This document shows, one piece after another, positions 9,932-17,895 of a DNA stretch of 44,579 nt; position 1 is the stretch's first letter; each line of letters opens with the position of its first letter. This DNA comes from Betaproteobacteria bacterium (GTDB lineage Bacteria; Pseudomonadota; Gammaproteobacteria; Burkholderiales; Burkholderiaceae_C). Below the pieces are notes generated by a model that was not told the DNA's origin, did no database searches, and was given only the letters and a program-made list of their open reading frames with translations. The position numbers and the translations under genes were made by a program. The DNA is taken from contig RFTK01000012.1 of the NCBI GenBank assembly GCA_009923505.1, positions 1-44,579 on the forward strand, read 5' to 3'.

Positions 9932-11092
9932 TCAGAAGGAGCGCGGCAAGCCCAGCACGTGCTCGGCAATGTACGAGTACACCATGTTGGTGGAGACCGG
10001 CGCCACCTGGTACAGGCGTGTTTCACGGAACTTGCGCTCGACATCGTATTCGCAGGCAAAGCCAAAACCACCGTGGTATTGGATGCAGACGTTGGCCGCT
10101 TCCCAACTGGCCTTGGCCGCCAGGTACTTCGCCATGTTGGCTTCGGCGCCGCAAGGCTGGTGTGCGTCAAACAACTCACAGGCCTTGAAGCGCATGAGGT
10201 TGGCCGCCTCGACCTCGATATAGGCGTCCGCGATCGGGAACTGCACCCCCTGGTTCTGGCCAATGGGTCGGCCAAAGACCACACGATCTTTGGCATAGCG
10301 ACTGACCCGGTCGATGAACCAGTAGCCGTCGCCAATGCACTCGGCCGCAATCAGGGTACGCTCGGCGTTCAAGCCGTCGAGGATGTACTTGAAGCCCATG
10401 CCTTCCTGGCCGATGAGGTTCTCTTCGGGGATTTCCAGGTTCTCGAAAAACAATTCGTTGGTTTCGTGGTTGACCATGTTGGGGATGGGCCGCACGGTCA
10501 AACCGTTGCCAATGGCTTTTTTCAAATCCACCATGAAGATCGACATGCCTTCGGACTTGCGCTTCACATCGGCCAGCGGGGTGGTGCGGGCCAGAAGAAT
10601 CATCCAGTCCGAGTGCTGGACGCGCGAGATCCAGACTTTCTGGCCATTGACCACGTAGCGATCGCCTTTTTTCACCGCGGTGGTTTTGATTTTGGTGGTG
10701 TCGGTGCCAGTGGTGGGTTCGGTCACGCCCATTGACTGCAGGCGCCATTCGCCGGTGGCGATTTTGGGCAGGTAAAACTCCTTTTGTTGCTGGGAGCCAT
10801 GGCGCAGCAAGGTGCCCATGTTGTACATCTGACCGTGGCACGCACCAGCATTACCACCATTGCGGTTGATTTCTTCCATGATGACCGAGGCTTCAGCCAG
10901 GCCCAGCCCTGAGCCCCCGTACTCCTGGGGAATCATGGCCGCGAGCCAGCCTGCCTGGGTCAGGGCATCGACGAATGACTCCGGGTAGGCGCGCTGTTCG
11001 TCAATCTTGCGAAAGTACTCGTCGGGATATTCGGCACACAGGGATCGAATGGCTTCGCGAATTTCTTGGTAGGCGTCGGGTGTTTGCAGCAT
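9932..11092 (-). CDS. Acyl-CoA dehydrogenase family protein
   Basis: MGVTEPTTGTDTTKIKTTAVKKGDRYVVNGQKVWIS; C-terminal QYHGGFGFACEYDVERKFRETRLYQVAPVSTN. Confidence 0.94.
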   Translation of the reverse strand: MLQTPDAYQEIREAIRSLCAEYPDEYFRKIDEQRAYPESFVDALTQAGWLAAMIPQEYGGSGLGLAEASVIMEEINRNGGNAGACHGQMYNMGTLLRHGSQQQKEFYLPKIATGEWRLQSMGVTEPTTGTDTTKIKTTAVKKGDRYVVNGQKVWISRVQHSDWMILLARTTPLADVKRKSEGMSIFMVDLKKAIGNGLTVRPIPNMVNHETNELFFENLEIPEENLIGQEGMGFKYILDGLNAERTLIAAECIGDGYWFIDRVSRYAKDRVVFGRPIGQNQGVQFPIADAYIEVEAANLMRFKACELFDAHQPCGAEANMAKYLAAKASWEAANVCIQYHGGFGFACEYDVERKFRETRLYQVAPVSTNMVYSYIAEHVLGLPRSF

Positions 11093-11301
11093 GGAGTCTC
11101 TCGTGATTCAAAAACTGGACCGCTCATTCCTGTCGGTGAGGCTTGTCAGGTCGTGTCTGGGGTGGCATTCGCTTCCCACGATTATTGCGAAATTAGGCAG
11201 CCGATCGATCAGCCACTGTCGCGCGGGAAGCACACGTCTTCGTGGGCATGCGCCACACCAGCCGCCCCCCATCCAACCGACAGATCAGCCCGTCAGGTCT
11301 C

Positions 11302-12102
11302 CTAGCCATGGGTGGCCACCCAGCGTGCACACAGGCGATGCATCTGCTCCACCCCGTCGATCAACGCTGCGGGGCCGGGCTGCAGGATGGCCGCAGACTT
11401 GATTTCGTACAGCTCGCCGTCGCGCACGGCCGGCACCCCTGCCCAACCGGCTCGGGCGGCGACCAGTTCAGGCCGGAACTTCTTGCCACACCACGAACCC
11501 ATGATCAAATCGGGCGAGCGCGCCACCACCGCCAGCGGGTCGGCGATGATGCGGTCCTTGCCCAGGGCCTGCTGCGCCAATTCCGGGAAACAATCGTCTC
11601 CGCCGGCAATGGCCAGCAATTCCGACACCCATCGGATCCCGCTGATCGCTGGCACATCCCATTCTTCAAAGTACACACGCGGTCGGCGCGGCCAGGCGCG
11701 CGTGAGCGCGGCCATCTCCTCAAGGCGTTGGCGGTAGCCCGCCAGCAAGGCGCGGCCTCGCTCGGCCTGGCCCACCATCGCCGCGACCTGGAACAGCATG
11801 GCAAAAATCTGGTCCACGCTGCGCTGGTTGAAGACGGTGACCTGCACGCCGGCCCGAATGAGTGCCGAGGCGATGTCGGCTTGCAAGTCGGAAAAGCCAA
11901 ACACGCAATCGGGCTCAAGTGCCAGGATGCGATCAATCTTGGCCGTCAGAAAAGCACTTACGCGTGGCTTGTCGCGTCGCGCCTGGGGTGGACGCACGGT
12001 GTAACCCGAAATGCCGACGATGCGGTCCTGCTCCCCGAGCAGGTACAACCACTCGGTGGTCTCCTCGGTCAGGCACACGATGCGGGAAGGCAACAGATCC
12101 AT
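11302..12102 (-). CDS. Periplasmic-binding/cobalamin-binding-like protein (BtuF-type)
   Basis: From MDLLPSRIVCLTEETTEWLYLLGEQDRIVGISGYT...; FEEWDVPAISGIRWVSELLAIAGGDDCFPEL. Start uncertain (12102 or 12162). Confidence 0.8.
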   Translation of the reverse strand: MDLLPSRIVCLTEETTEWLYLLGEQDRIVGISGYTVRPPQARRDKPRVSAFLTAKIDRILALEPDCVFGFSDLQADIASALIRAGVQVTVFNQRSVDQIFAMLFQVAAMVGQAERGRALLAGYRQRLEEMAALTRAWPRRPRVYFEEWDVPAISGIRWVSELLAIAGGDDCFPELAQQALGKDRIIADPLAVVARSPDLIMGSWCGKKFRPELVAARAGWAGVPAVRDGELYEIKSAAILQPGPAALIDGVEQMHRLCARWVATHG

Positions 12103-12160
12103 GGTGCCCCGATTGTGATCGAAGCCGACAAGGGGGTCGCTGTCACCGTAGAATGCCACC

Positions 12161-12382
12161 ATGGCCGCACCGTCTCTCCTGGAACAACTCGCTGAGCGCG
12201 TTGAGCGCCTGCTGCTGCGCCACGGGGAACTGCAACGCACCAACACCTTGCTGCACGAGCAAATCGAGCAACTCACCCGCGAGCGCGACAACCTCAAGTC
12301 ACGCCTGGGCGCTGCGCGCAACCGCATTGACGCCCTGTTGGACCGCCTGCCCCAGGAAGCCAGCGCCAAGGAGAGCGAATGA
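12161..12382 (+). CDS. Small coiled-coil cell-division protein (ZapB-like / TIGR02449-type)
   Basis: 73-aa coiled coil; overlaps zapA by 4 nt (ATGA). Confidence 0.72.
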   Translation: MAAPSLLEQLAERVERLLLRHGELQRTNTLLHEQIEQLTRERDNLKSRLGAARNRIDALLDRLPQEASAKESE

Positions 12383-12678
12383 AGCAGGTCGAGGTGCAGA
12401 TCATGGGCCAGGGCTACTTGCTGGGGTGCCCCGAAGGCGGGGAGGCTCGTCTGCAGGCAGCTGTGGACAGCGTTGACGCCGCCATGTGCAAGATCCGCGA
12501 CGCCGGCAAGATCAAGGCGCGTGACCGCATTGCCGTGCTGGCAGCGCTGAACCTGGCCTTCGACCTCACCGAGCGGCCCCCGATCAGTGCTGAAAGCCCG
12601 GCCGACACCCAGACCCAACTGCAGTCCTTGCTGGAGCGTCTCGACACCGCTCTGGGCCAAGACGGCCAGCTGCTCTGA
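12379..12678 (+). CDS. zapA: Cell division protein ZapA
   Basis: MKQVEVQIMGQGYLLGCPEGGEARLQAAVDSVDAAMCKIRDAGKIKARDRIAVLAALNLAFDL. Confidence 0.92.
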   Translation: MKQVEVQIMGQGYLLGCPEGGEARLQAAVDSVDAAMCKIRDAGKIKARDRIAVLAALNLAFDLTERPPISAESPADTQTQLQSLLERLDTALGQDGQLL

Positions 12679-12749
12679 CACCCCAGCCTCCCCTGCATCG
12701 TCTCATGCCAGGGACGATGGTGGAGGACCCCTTCCTCTACAATGCAACC

Positions 12750-12922
12750 GTCTGCAAAACCGCCGGACTTTATATTTCCTTGAACCAATGCTCCTATGAG
12801 CCAGGGCTTGGAACATCGGCTGGTGAGCGTGATCGTCTCGCGTCAGATGAACCCAACGCCAGTCTGACCTTGCCCACCTGAACCCCAGCGTTCAGGATGA
12901 CGGTCCGGTGGCTTTTGCAGAC
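12750..12922 (+). ncRNA. ssrS: 6S RNA
   Basis: Closing stem GTCTGCAAAACCGCCGGAC (12750-12768) pairs with GTCCGGTGGCTTTTGCAGAC (12903-12922) with one bulged C; internal GCTGGTGAGCGTGATCG and CCTGAACCCCAGCGTTCAGG parallel E. coli 6S; TACAAT at 12738-12743; position downstream of zapA. Confidence 0.9.
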
Positions 12923-12960
12923 ACCTTTTCCAAGACACCAACCTCCCCGGAGAGCTCAAC

Positions 12961-13734
12961 ATGAAGTGGCTGCGTTTTTCTCACCAGGGACAAGTGGGCG
13001 CAGGACGTTTGGAGGATGGCGTCATTCAAGTTCACCAGGGGGATATGTTTCACGATCCACGCCCCAGCGGCGTCTCGTTGCCTTTGAACGAGGTGGAACT
13101 TCTCTCCCCGTGTCAGCCCACCAAAATCCTGGCGTTGTGGAACAACTTCCGCGCCGCCGCCGAAAAAAACGGGTGGGCAGCGCCCTCCGAACCCTTGTAT
13201 TTCCTGAAGTCGCCGAACTCCTATGCGCACCACCAGCAGGACATCCTGCGCCCGGGTGGTGCCATCGGACGTGTCATTTTCGAAGCTGAATTGGGGGTGG
13301 TCATCGGTCGTCGAGGACGCAACATCTCGATCGAAGATGCCGCCGCACATGTCTTTGGCTATACCTGCGTGAACGATGTGACCGCGGTGGAGTTGCTGCG
13401 CTCCGATGCCAGCTTTGAGCAATGGACACGTGCCAAAAATTTTGATGGCTTCACACCGTTTGGCCCCTGGATCGAAACCGACGTCGACCTGGCCAGCGCC
13501 ACGGTCAAGGCGATGGTGAATGGACGTGAGCGTCAGAACTACCCAGTGAGCGACATGTTCTTCTCGCCGCTGGAACTGGTCTGCCGGCTGTCTCGCGACA
13601 TGACGCTGGAGGCTGGGGACATCATCTCGTGCGGCACCTCGCTGGGGGCGATGCCCTGGCAGAATGACGCGGTGGTGGAAGTGAGCATTGAGGGCGTCGG
13701 GACCCTGGCCAACCGTTTGAAGGAAGCATCATGA
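12961..13734 (+). CDS. Fumarylacetoacetate hydrolase (FAH) family protein
   Basis: IFEAELGVVIGRRGRNISIEDAAAHVFGYTCVNDVTA...; GDIISCGTSLGAMPWQNDAVVEVSIEGVGTLANRL. Confidence 0.92.
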   Translation: MKWLRFSHQGQVGAGRLEDGVIQVHQGDMFHDPRPSGVSLPLNEVELLSPCQPTKILALWNNFRAAAEKNGWAAPSEPLYFLKSPNSYAHHQQDILRPGGAIGRVIFEAELGVVIGRRGRNISIEDAAAHVFGYTCVNDVTAVELLRSDASFEQWTRAKNFDGFTPFGPWIETDVDLASATVKAMVNGRERQNYPVSDMFFSPLELVCRLSRDMTLEAGDIISCGTSLGAMPWQNDAVVEVSIEGVGTLANRLKEAS

Positions 13735-14735
13735 GCCTGGACATTGCCATCGTGGGGGCGGGTGCCATTGGCGGCTACCTGGGTGTCAAATTGGCCTTGT
13801 CGGGTTGCCGGGTGACTTTCATCGCACGCGGCGAGAATCTGAAGGCTCTGAAGGCCCAAGGCATGACGCTCATCACAGAAGATGGCCGTCGGCTCGAGGC
13901 TCGCGAGGTCGGCGCCTGCAGCATCGAAGAAGCCCGTCAGTACGACTATGTCTTCCTGACCATGAAATCCCATCAGGTCAGCCCCGTTGCAGCCCAGGTG
14001 AGTCGTCTGTGCCATGACACCACCTCGGTGGTCACGATGCAAAACGGGGTTCCGTGGTGGTATTTTTATCAACTCAACAGCCCCTACCGAGACCGCCAAC
14101 TCAGCTCATTGGATCCTGATGCGACCCAGTGGAACTGCATCGGTCCGCAACGCGTCATCGGCGCGGTGGTGTACCCGGCGGCCGAACTCGTGGCCCCCGG
14201 TGTGGTGCAATTGATCGAGGGCAATCGATTCACCCTGGGTGAGCCCAGCGGTGAGAAAACCGAGCGCGTCACGGCCCTGGCCCAGGCCATGATTGCCGCC
14301 GGCTTCAAGACCCCGGTGTCCACCGACATCCGCAGCGAGTTGTGGGTCAAGTTGTGGGGCAATCTCACCTTCAATCCCGTCTCCGCACTGACGCATGCCA
14401 CGCTCGAGCAGATTTGCAGCTTTGAGCCCACACGTCATGTGGCGGCACGCATGATGACAGAAGCGCAAACCATTGGCGAACGGCTGGGCGTGCAGTTCAA
14501 GATCAGCATTGACAAGCGGATTGCCGGTGCCCAGGCCGTGGGCGCCCACAAAACCTCCATGTTGCAAGACATTGAACATGGCAAACCGCTGGAGCTCGAA
14601 GCGCTGCTGGGCAGCGTGATCGAGTTGGGTCGGATTTGCGAGGTGCCCACGCCGACGCTGGACACGGTTTATGCCATGACGCGACTGCTGGAACACAGCG
14701 TCGCGCTAAAAGGCAAAGGCCTCAGCCTCGACTGA
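13731..14735 (+). CDS. 2-dehydropantoate 2-reductase (PanE) family oxidoreductase
   Basis: N-terminal IAIVGAGAIGGYLGVKLALSG; ELWVKLWGNLTFNPVSALT; ATGA overlap with the upstream FAH-family gene. Confidence 0.9.
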   Translation: MSLDIAIVGAGAIGGYLGVKLALSGCRVTFIARGENLKALKAQGMTLITEDGRRLEAREVGACSIEEARQYDYVFLTMKSHQVSPVAAQVSRLCHDTTSVVTMQNGVPWWYFYQLNSPYRDRQLSSLDPDATQWNCIGPQRVIGAVVYPAAELVAPGVVQLIEGNRFTLGEPSGEKTERVTALAQAMIAAGFKTPVSTDIRSELWVKLWGNLTFNPVSALTHATLEQICSFEPTRHVAARMMTEAQTIGERLGVQFKISIDKRIAGAQAVGAHKTSMLQDIEHGKPLELEALLGSVIELGRICEVPTPTLDTVYAMTRLLEHSVALKGKGLSLD

Positions 14736-16212
14736 CCTGGCGCAGGCGGCCGATCAGGGGCCAGAACAACATGACCAGGGACAAGGTCGTGATCGCACCC
14801 GCCAACGGCGTGGTGATGAAAACGCCCAGGTTGCCTTGAGACATCAGGATGGATTGCCTGAAACTGGACTCGGCCATGTCGCCCAGCACCAGGGCCAACA
14901 CCAGGGGCGCCATCGGGTAGTGCAGCTTTTTGAAGGTGTAGCCCATCAATCCGAAGAACACCATCAGGTAAACGTCCTGAAGGTTGTTATGAACCGTGTA
15001 AGCACCGACCGCGCAGATCACCACGATGACGGGTGCAATGATGGAAAACGGCAAACGCAAAATAGCCGCCCACCAGGGCACCGTCGTCAACACCACCAGC
15101 AATCCCACGATGTTGCCCAGATACATGGAGGCAATCAGACCCCAAACAAATTCCGGTTGTTCGGTGAACAACAAGGGGCCTGGCTGAAGCCCCCAGATCA
15201 GCAACCCGCCCAGCAACACCGCCGCGGTGGGTGAACCCGGAATGCCCAGCGTCAGCATGGGTAGCAAGGCGCTGGTGCCGGCAGCATGGGCCGCCGTTTC
15301 AGGGGCAATCACCCCCTCGATGGCGCCACGACCGAAGTCCTGAGGGTGTCGGGACATGCGTTTGGCCGCGCCGTAGCTCATGAATGAGGCCGGCGTGGCC
15401 CCCCCGGGAGTGATGCCCATCCAGCAACCAATCAGACAAGCTCGCAGCGAAGTTGCCCAGTACTGAGGCAACTCTTTCCAGGTGTTCAGCACGTCTTGCA
15501 AGGTGATGCGCCCACGCTGCCCCTTGAAGGACAAGCCTTCCTCCATGGTCAGGAGAATTTCACCCAGACCAAACAGGCCGATCACCGCCACCAGGAAATC
15601 AAAGCCCTTGAGGAGACTTTCCTGCCCGAAGGTCATTCGCAGCGTGCCGGTGACACTGTCCAGGCCCACGGCTGCCAGTGCAAAGCCCAGCATCATCGAC
15701 AACAGCGTTTTCACCGGGGGCTCTTTGCTCATGCCGATGAAGCTGGCAAAGGTCAGCAGCTGCACCGCAAACAATTCGGGAGGGCCGAAGTTGAGCGCGA
15801 ATTTGGCCACCAAGGGGGCCAGGAAGGTGACCATGAGCACGGCCACCAACGCCCCCACAAAGGACGAGGTGAACGCTGCGGTCAAGGCACGGGACGCCTG
15901 CCCTTGTTGCGCCATGGGGTAGCCGTCAAACGTGGTGGCCACCGACCAGGGCTCGCCCGGGATGTTGAACAGGATGGAGGTGATGGCGCCGCCAAACAAG
16001 GCCCCCCAATAGATGCACGAGAGCATGATGATCGCCGAGGTGGGCGACATGCTGAAGGTCAGGGGCAGCAGAATGGCCACCCCGTTGGCCCCGCCCAGCC
16101 CTGGCAACACGCCGATCAACACGCCCAGGAAGATGCCAATCAGCATGAAGCCCAGGTTGGGCAGCGTCAAGGCAATGGAGAACCCCTGGATGAGGTGAGA
16201 CAGTTCATCCAT
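14722..16212 (-). CDS. tctA: Tripartite tricarboxylate transporter large permease TctA family
   Basis: GVLPGLGGANGVAILLPLTFSMSPTSAIIMLSCIYWGALFGGAITSILFNIPGEPWSVATTFDGYPMA. Confidence 0.97.
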   Translation of the reverse strand: MDELSHLIQGFSIALTLPNLGFMLIGIFLGVLIGVLPGLGGANGVAILLPLTFSMSPTSAIIMLSCIYWGALFGGAITSILFNIPGEPWSVATTFDGYPMAQQGQASRALTAAFTSSFVGALVAVLMVTFLAPLVAKFALNFGPPELFAVQLLTFASFIGMSKEPPVKTLLSMMLGFALAAVGLDSVTGTLRMTFGQESLLKGFDFLVAVIGLFGLGEILLTMEEGLSFKGQRGRITLQDVLNTWKELPQYWATSLRACLIGCWMGITPGGATPASFMSYGAAKRMSRHPQDFGRGAIEGVIAPETAAHAAGTSALLPMLTLGIPGSPTAAVLLGGLLIWGLQPGPLLFTEQPEFVWGLIASMYLGNIVGLLVVLTTVPWWAAILRLPFSIIAPVIVVICAVGAYTVHNNLQDVYLMVFFGLMGYTFKKLHYPMAPLVLALVLGDMAESSFRQSILMSQGNLGVFITTPLAGAITTLSLVMLFWPLIGRLRQVSRG

Positions 16213-16214
16213 GA

Positions 16215-16712
16215 TCAGTAACCCAACCAGGTTTCGATCGGTCCCTTGGGCAGGGGCAACATGAACCAGATTTCAAACAAGACGAACAAGGCCGCACTGA
16301 TGCAAAGCCCCACCAACACGGATTTGGCGATGGAATACCGACCCTGCCAGACCATGAAGGCTGCAATGAATAGGCTAGAAGAAAGATAAATACCCAACCA
16401 GGCCATGCTCACCAGGTAGGCCACGGTGGGCAACAGCATCTTGAGCATCAAACGCCATTCGTGGGCCTGGGCAAAGACCTGACTGCCACCGTCTTGACGC
16501 CAGCGCCAGCAAGTCTGCAGAAATACCCAGGCCGCACCTGCCAGCATCAGGCATCCGATGTAGAAGGGAAAGTAACCTGGCTGAGGCCCATCCGAGCCCC
16601 AGGCATTGCCCACACGCTGGCTGTCCAGAACGACCACCACACCGGCCACGGCAAAGCAGACCGCGACCAGCAGTTCGATCCAGCGAGTTTGGATAGGAGG
16701 GTCAGTGCTCAC
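16215..16712 (-). CDS. tctB: Tripartite tricarboxylate transporter small permease TctB family
   Basis: 165 aa, multi-TM, between tctA and tctC with 2-nt spacing; GTG start. Confidence 0.88.
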   Translation of the reverse strand: MSTDPPIQTRWIELLVAVCFAVAGVVVVLDSQRVGNAWGSDGPQPGYFPFYIGCLMLAGAAWVFLQTCWRWRQDGGSQVFAQAHEWRLMLKMLLPTVAYLVSMAWLGIYLSSSLFIAAFMVWQGRYSIAKSVLVGLCISAALFVLFEIWFMLPLPKGPIETWLGY

Positions 16713-16731
16713 CTGAAGTCCTGTCAGTGGT

Positions 16732-17748
16732 TCATTTGGCCACGAAGCCGGCTTCGCGCATCAAGCGCAAGTGCTCCACTTCCGCCTTGAGCAACCAGTC
16801 GCTGAACTCCTGCCCCTTCATGAAGGTGTCTTTGAAGGCGCCGCTTTCCATGAACTCTTTCCATTCAGGAAGTTCTCTGACCTTTTGAAACAGGCCCGCA
16901 TAGTAGGCCACCTGCGCCGGTGTCGATTTGGGGGCCATGAAAATACCGCGCAACATCAGGTACTCCACATCCAGGCCTTGCGACTTGCAGGTGGGCACAT
17001 CGCGCCATGACTGGGTGCTGGTGATTTTGTTGGGATACGGCATGACCTGTGAATCGAACACGCACAGGGGTCGCAGATTGCCGCCCTTCCAGTGGGACAA
17101 CGCTTCGATGGGGTTGTTCACCGTCATGTCAATGTGCTTGCCCACCAGTTGCACCGCCACATCACCGCCCCCCTTGAAAGGGATGTAGGTGATTTTTTGA
17201 CCGGTGGCCTTTTCGATGGCAACCGTGATGATTTGGTCCTCTTGCTTGGAACCGGTCCCGCCCATCTTGAACTTGGAGGGTTCGCCACGCTGGATGGCCT
17301 TGGTCAGATCACCAACTTGCTTGTAGGGGGAGTCTGCATGCACCCACAACACAAATTCATCCAACGCCAACATCGCGACGGGGGTGAGATCCTTCCAGTT
17401 GAAAGGCAGTCCTGTGGCCAGCGGTGTGGTGAACAGGTTAGAGAGCGAAATGATGATCTTGTGCCCGTCCGCTCGAGAGCCTTTGACATCCAGGAAACCC
17501 TCGCCTCCCGCGCCGCCCGATTTGTTCACCACGACAATGGACTGGCTCATGAGTTTGTGCTTGGTGATCACGCCTTGCAGAAAGCGGGCCATTTGGTCGG
17601 CCCCGCCCCCCGTGCCAGCCGGCACGACAAACTCGACATTTTTGGTAGGCTCCCAGGTACCCTGAGCCTGTGCGGTGGAAAGGCTGGACAAAAAACCAGC
17701 CACGAGGCAGGCCATCCCCCACCACGCAGGTTTCAACACTGACAACAT
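16732..17748 (-). CDS. tctC: Tripartite tricarboxylate transporter substrate-binding protein TctC family
   Basis: Signal peptide MLSVLKPAWWGMACLVAGFLSSLSTAQAQG; VEFVVPAGTGGGADQMARFLQGV. Confidence 0.93.
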   Translation of the reverse strand: MLSVLKPAWWGMACLVAGFLSSLSTAQAQGTWEPTKNVEFVVPAGTGGGADQMARFLQGVITKHKLMSQSIVVVNKSGGAGGEGFLDVKGSRADGHKIIISLSNLFTTPLATGLPFNWKDLTPVAMLALDEFVLWVHADSPYKQVGDLTKAIQRGEPSKFKMGGTGSKQEDQIITVAIEKATGQKITYIPFKGGGDVAVQLVGKHIDMTVNNPIEALSHWKGGNLRPLCVFDSQVMPYPNKITSTQSWRDVPTCKSQGLDVEYLMLRGIFMAPKSTPAQVAYYAGLFQKVRELPEWKEFMESGAFKDTFMKGQEFSDWLLKAEVEHLRLMREAGFVAK

Positions 17749-17791
17749 GGGGACTCCTACGAAGATGATCAAAATCACATCGTAATAGAAT

Positions 17792-17839
17792 CGAAATAGT
17801 TTCGTCTAGGACAAAAACGAATAGTTGAGAGTTTTTGTC
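17792..17839. promoter_or_regulatory. Operator-like inverted repeats in the tctC / CoA-ligase divergent promoter region
   Basis: CGAAA-TAG-TTTCG (17792-17804) and GACAAAAAC-N12-GTTTTTGTC (17810-17818/17831-17839), the latter overlapping a TTGTCA -35-like hexamer (17835-17840). Confidence 0.55.
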
Positions 17840-17895
17840 ATACTTGTCCAACCTGGGTCTATCCCAAGACCCGACAGACTCAACGAGCGCACACC

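Noticed and set aside
12103-12681. N-terminal extension of the btuF-like ORF (459 aa)
   Set aside because: Antisense to zapB-like and zapA; homology starts near MDLLPSRIVCLTEE.
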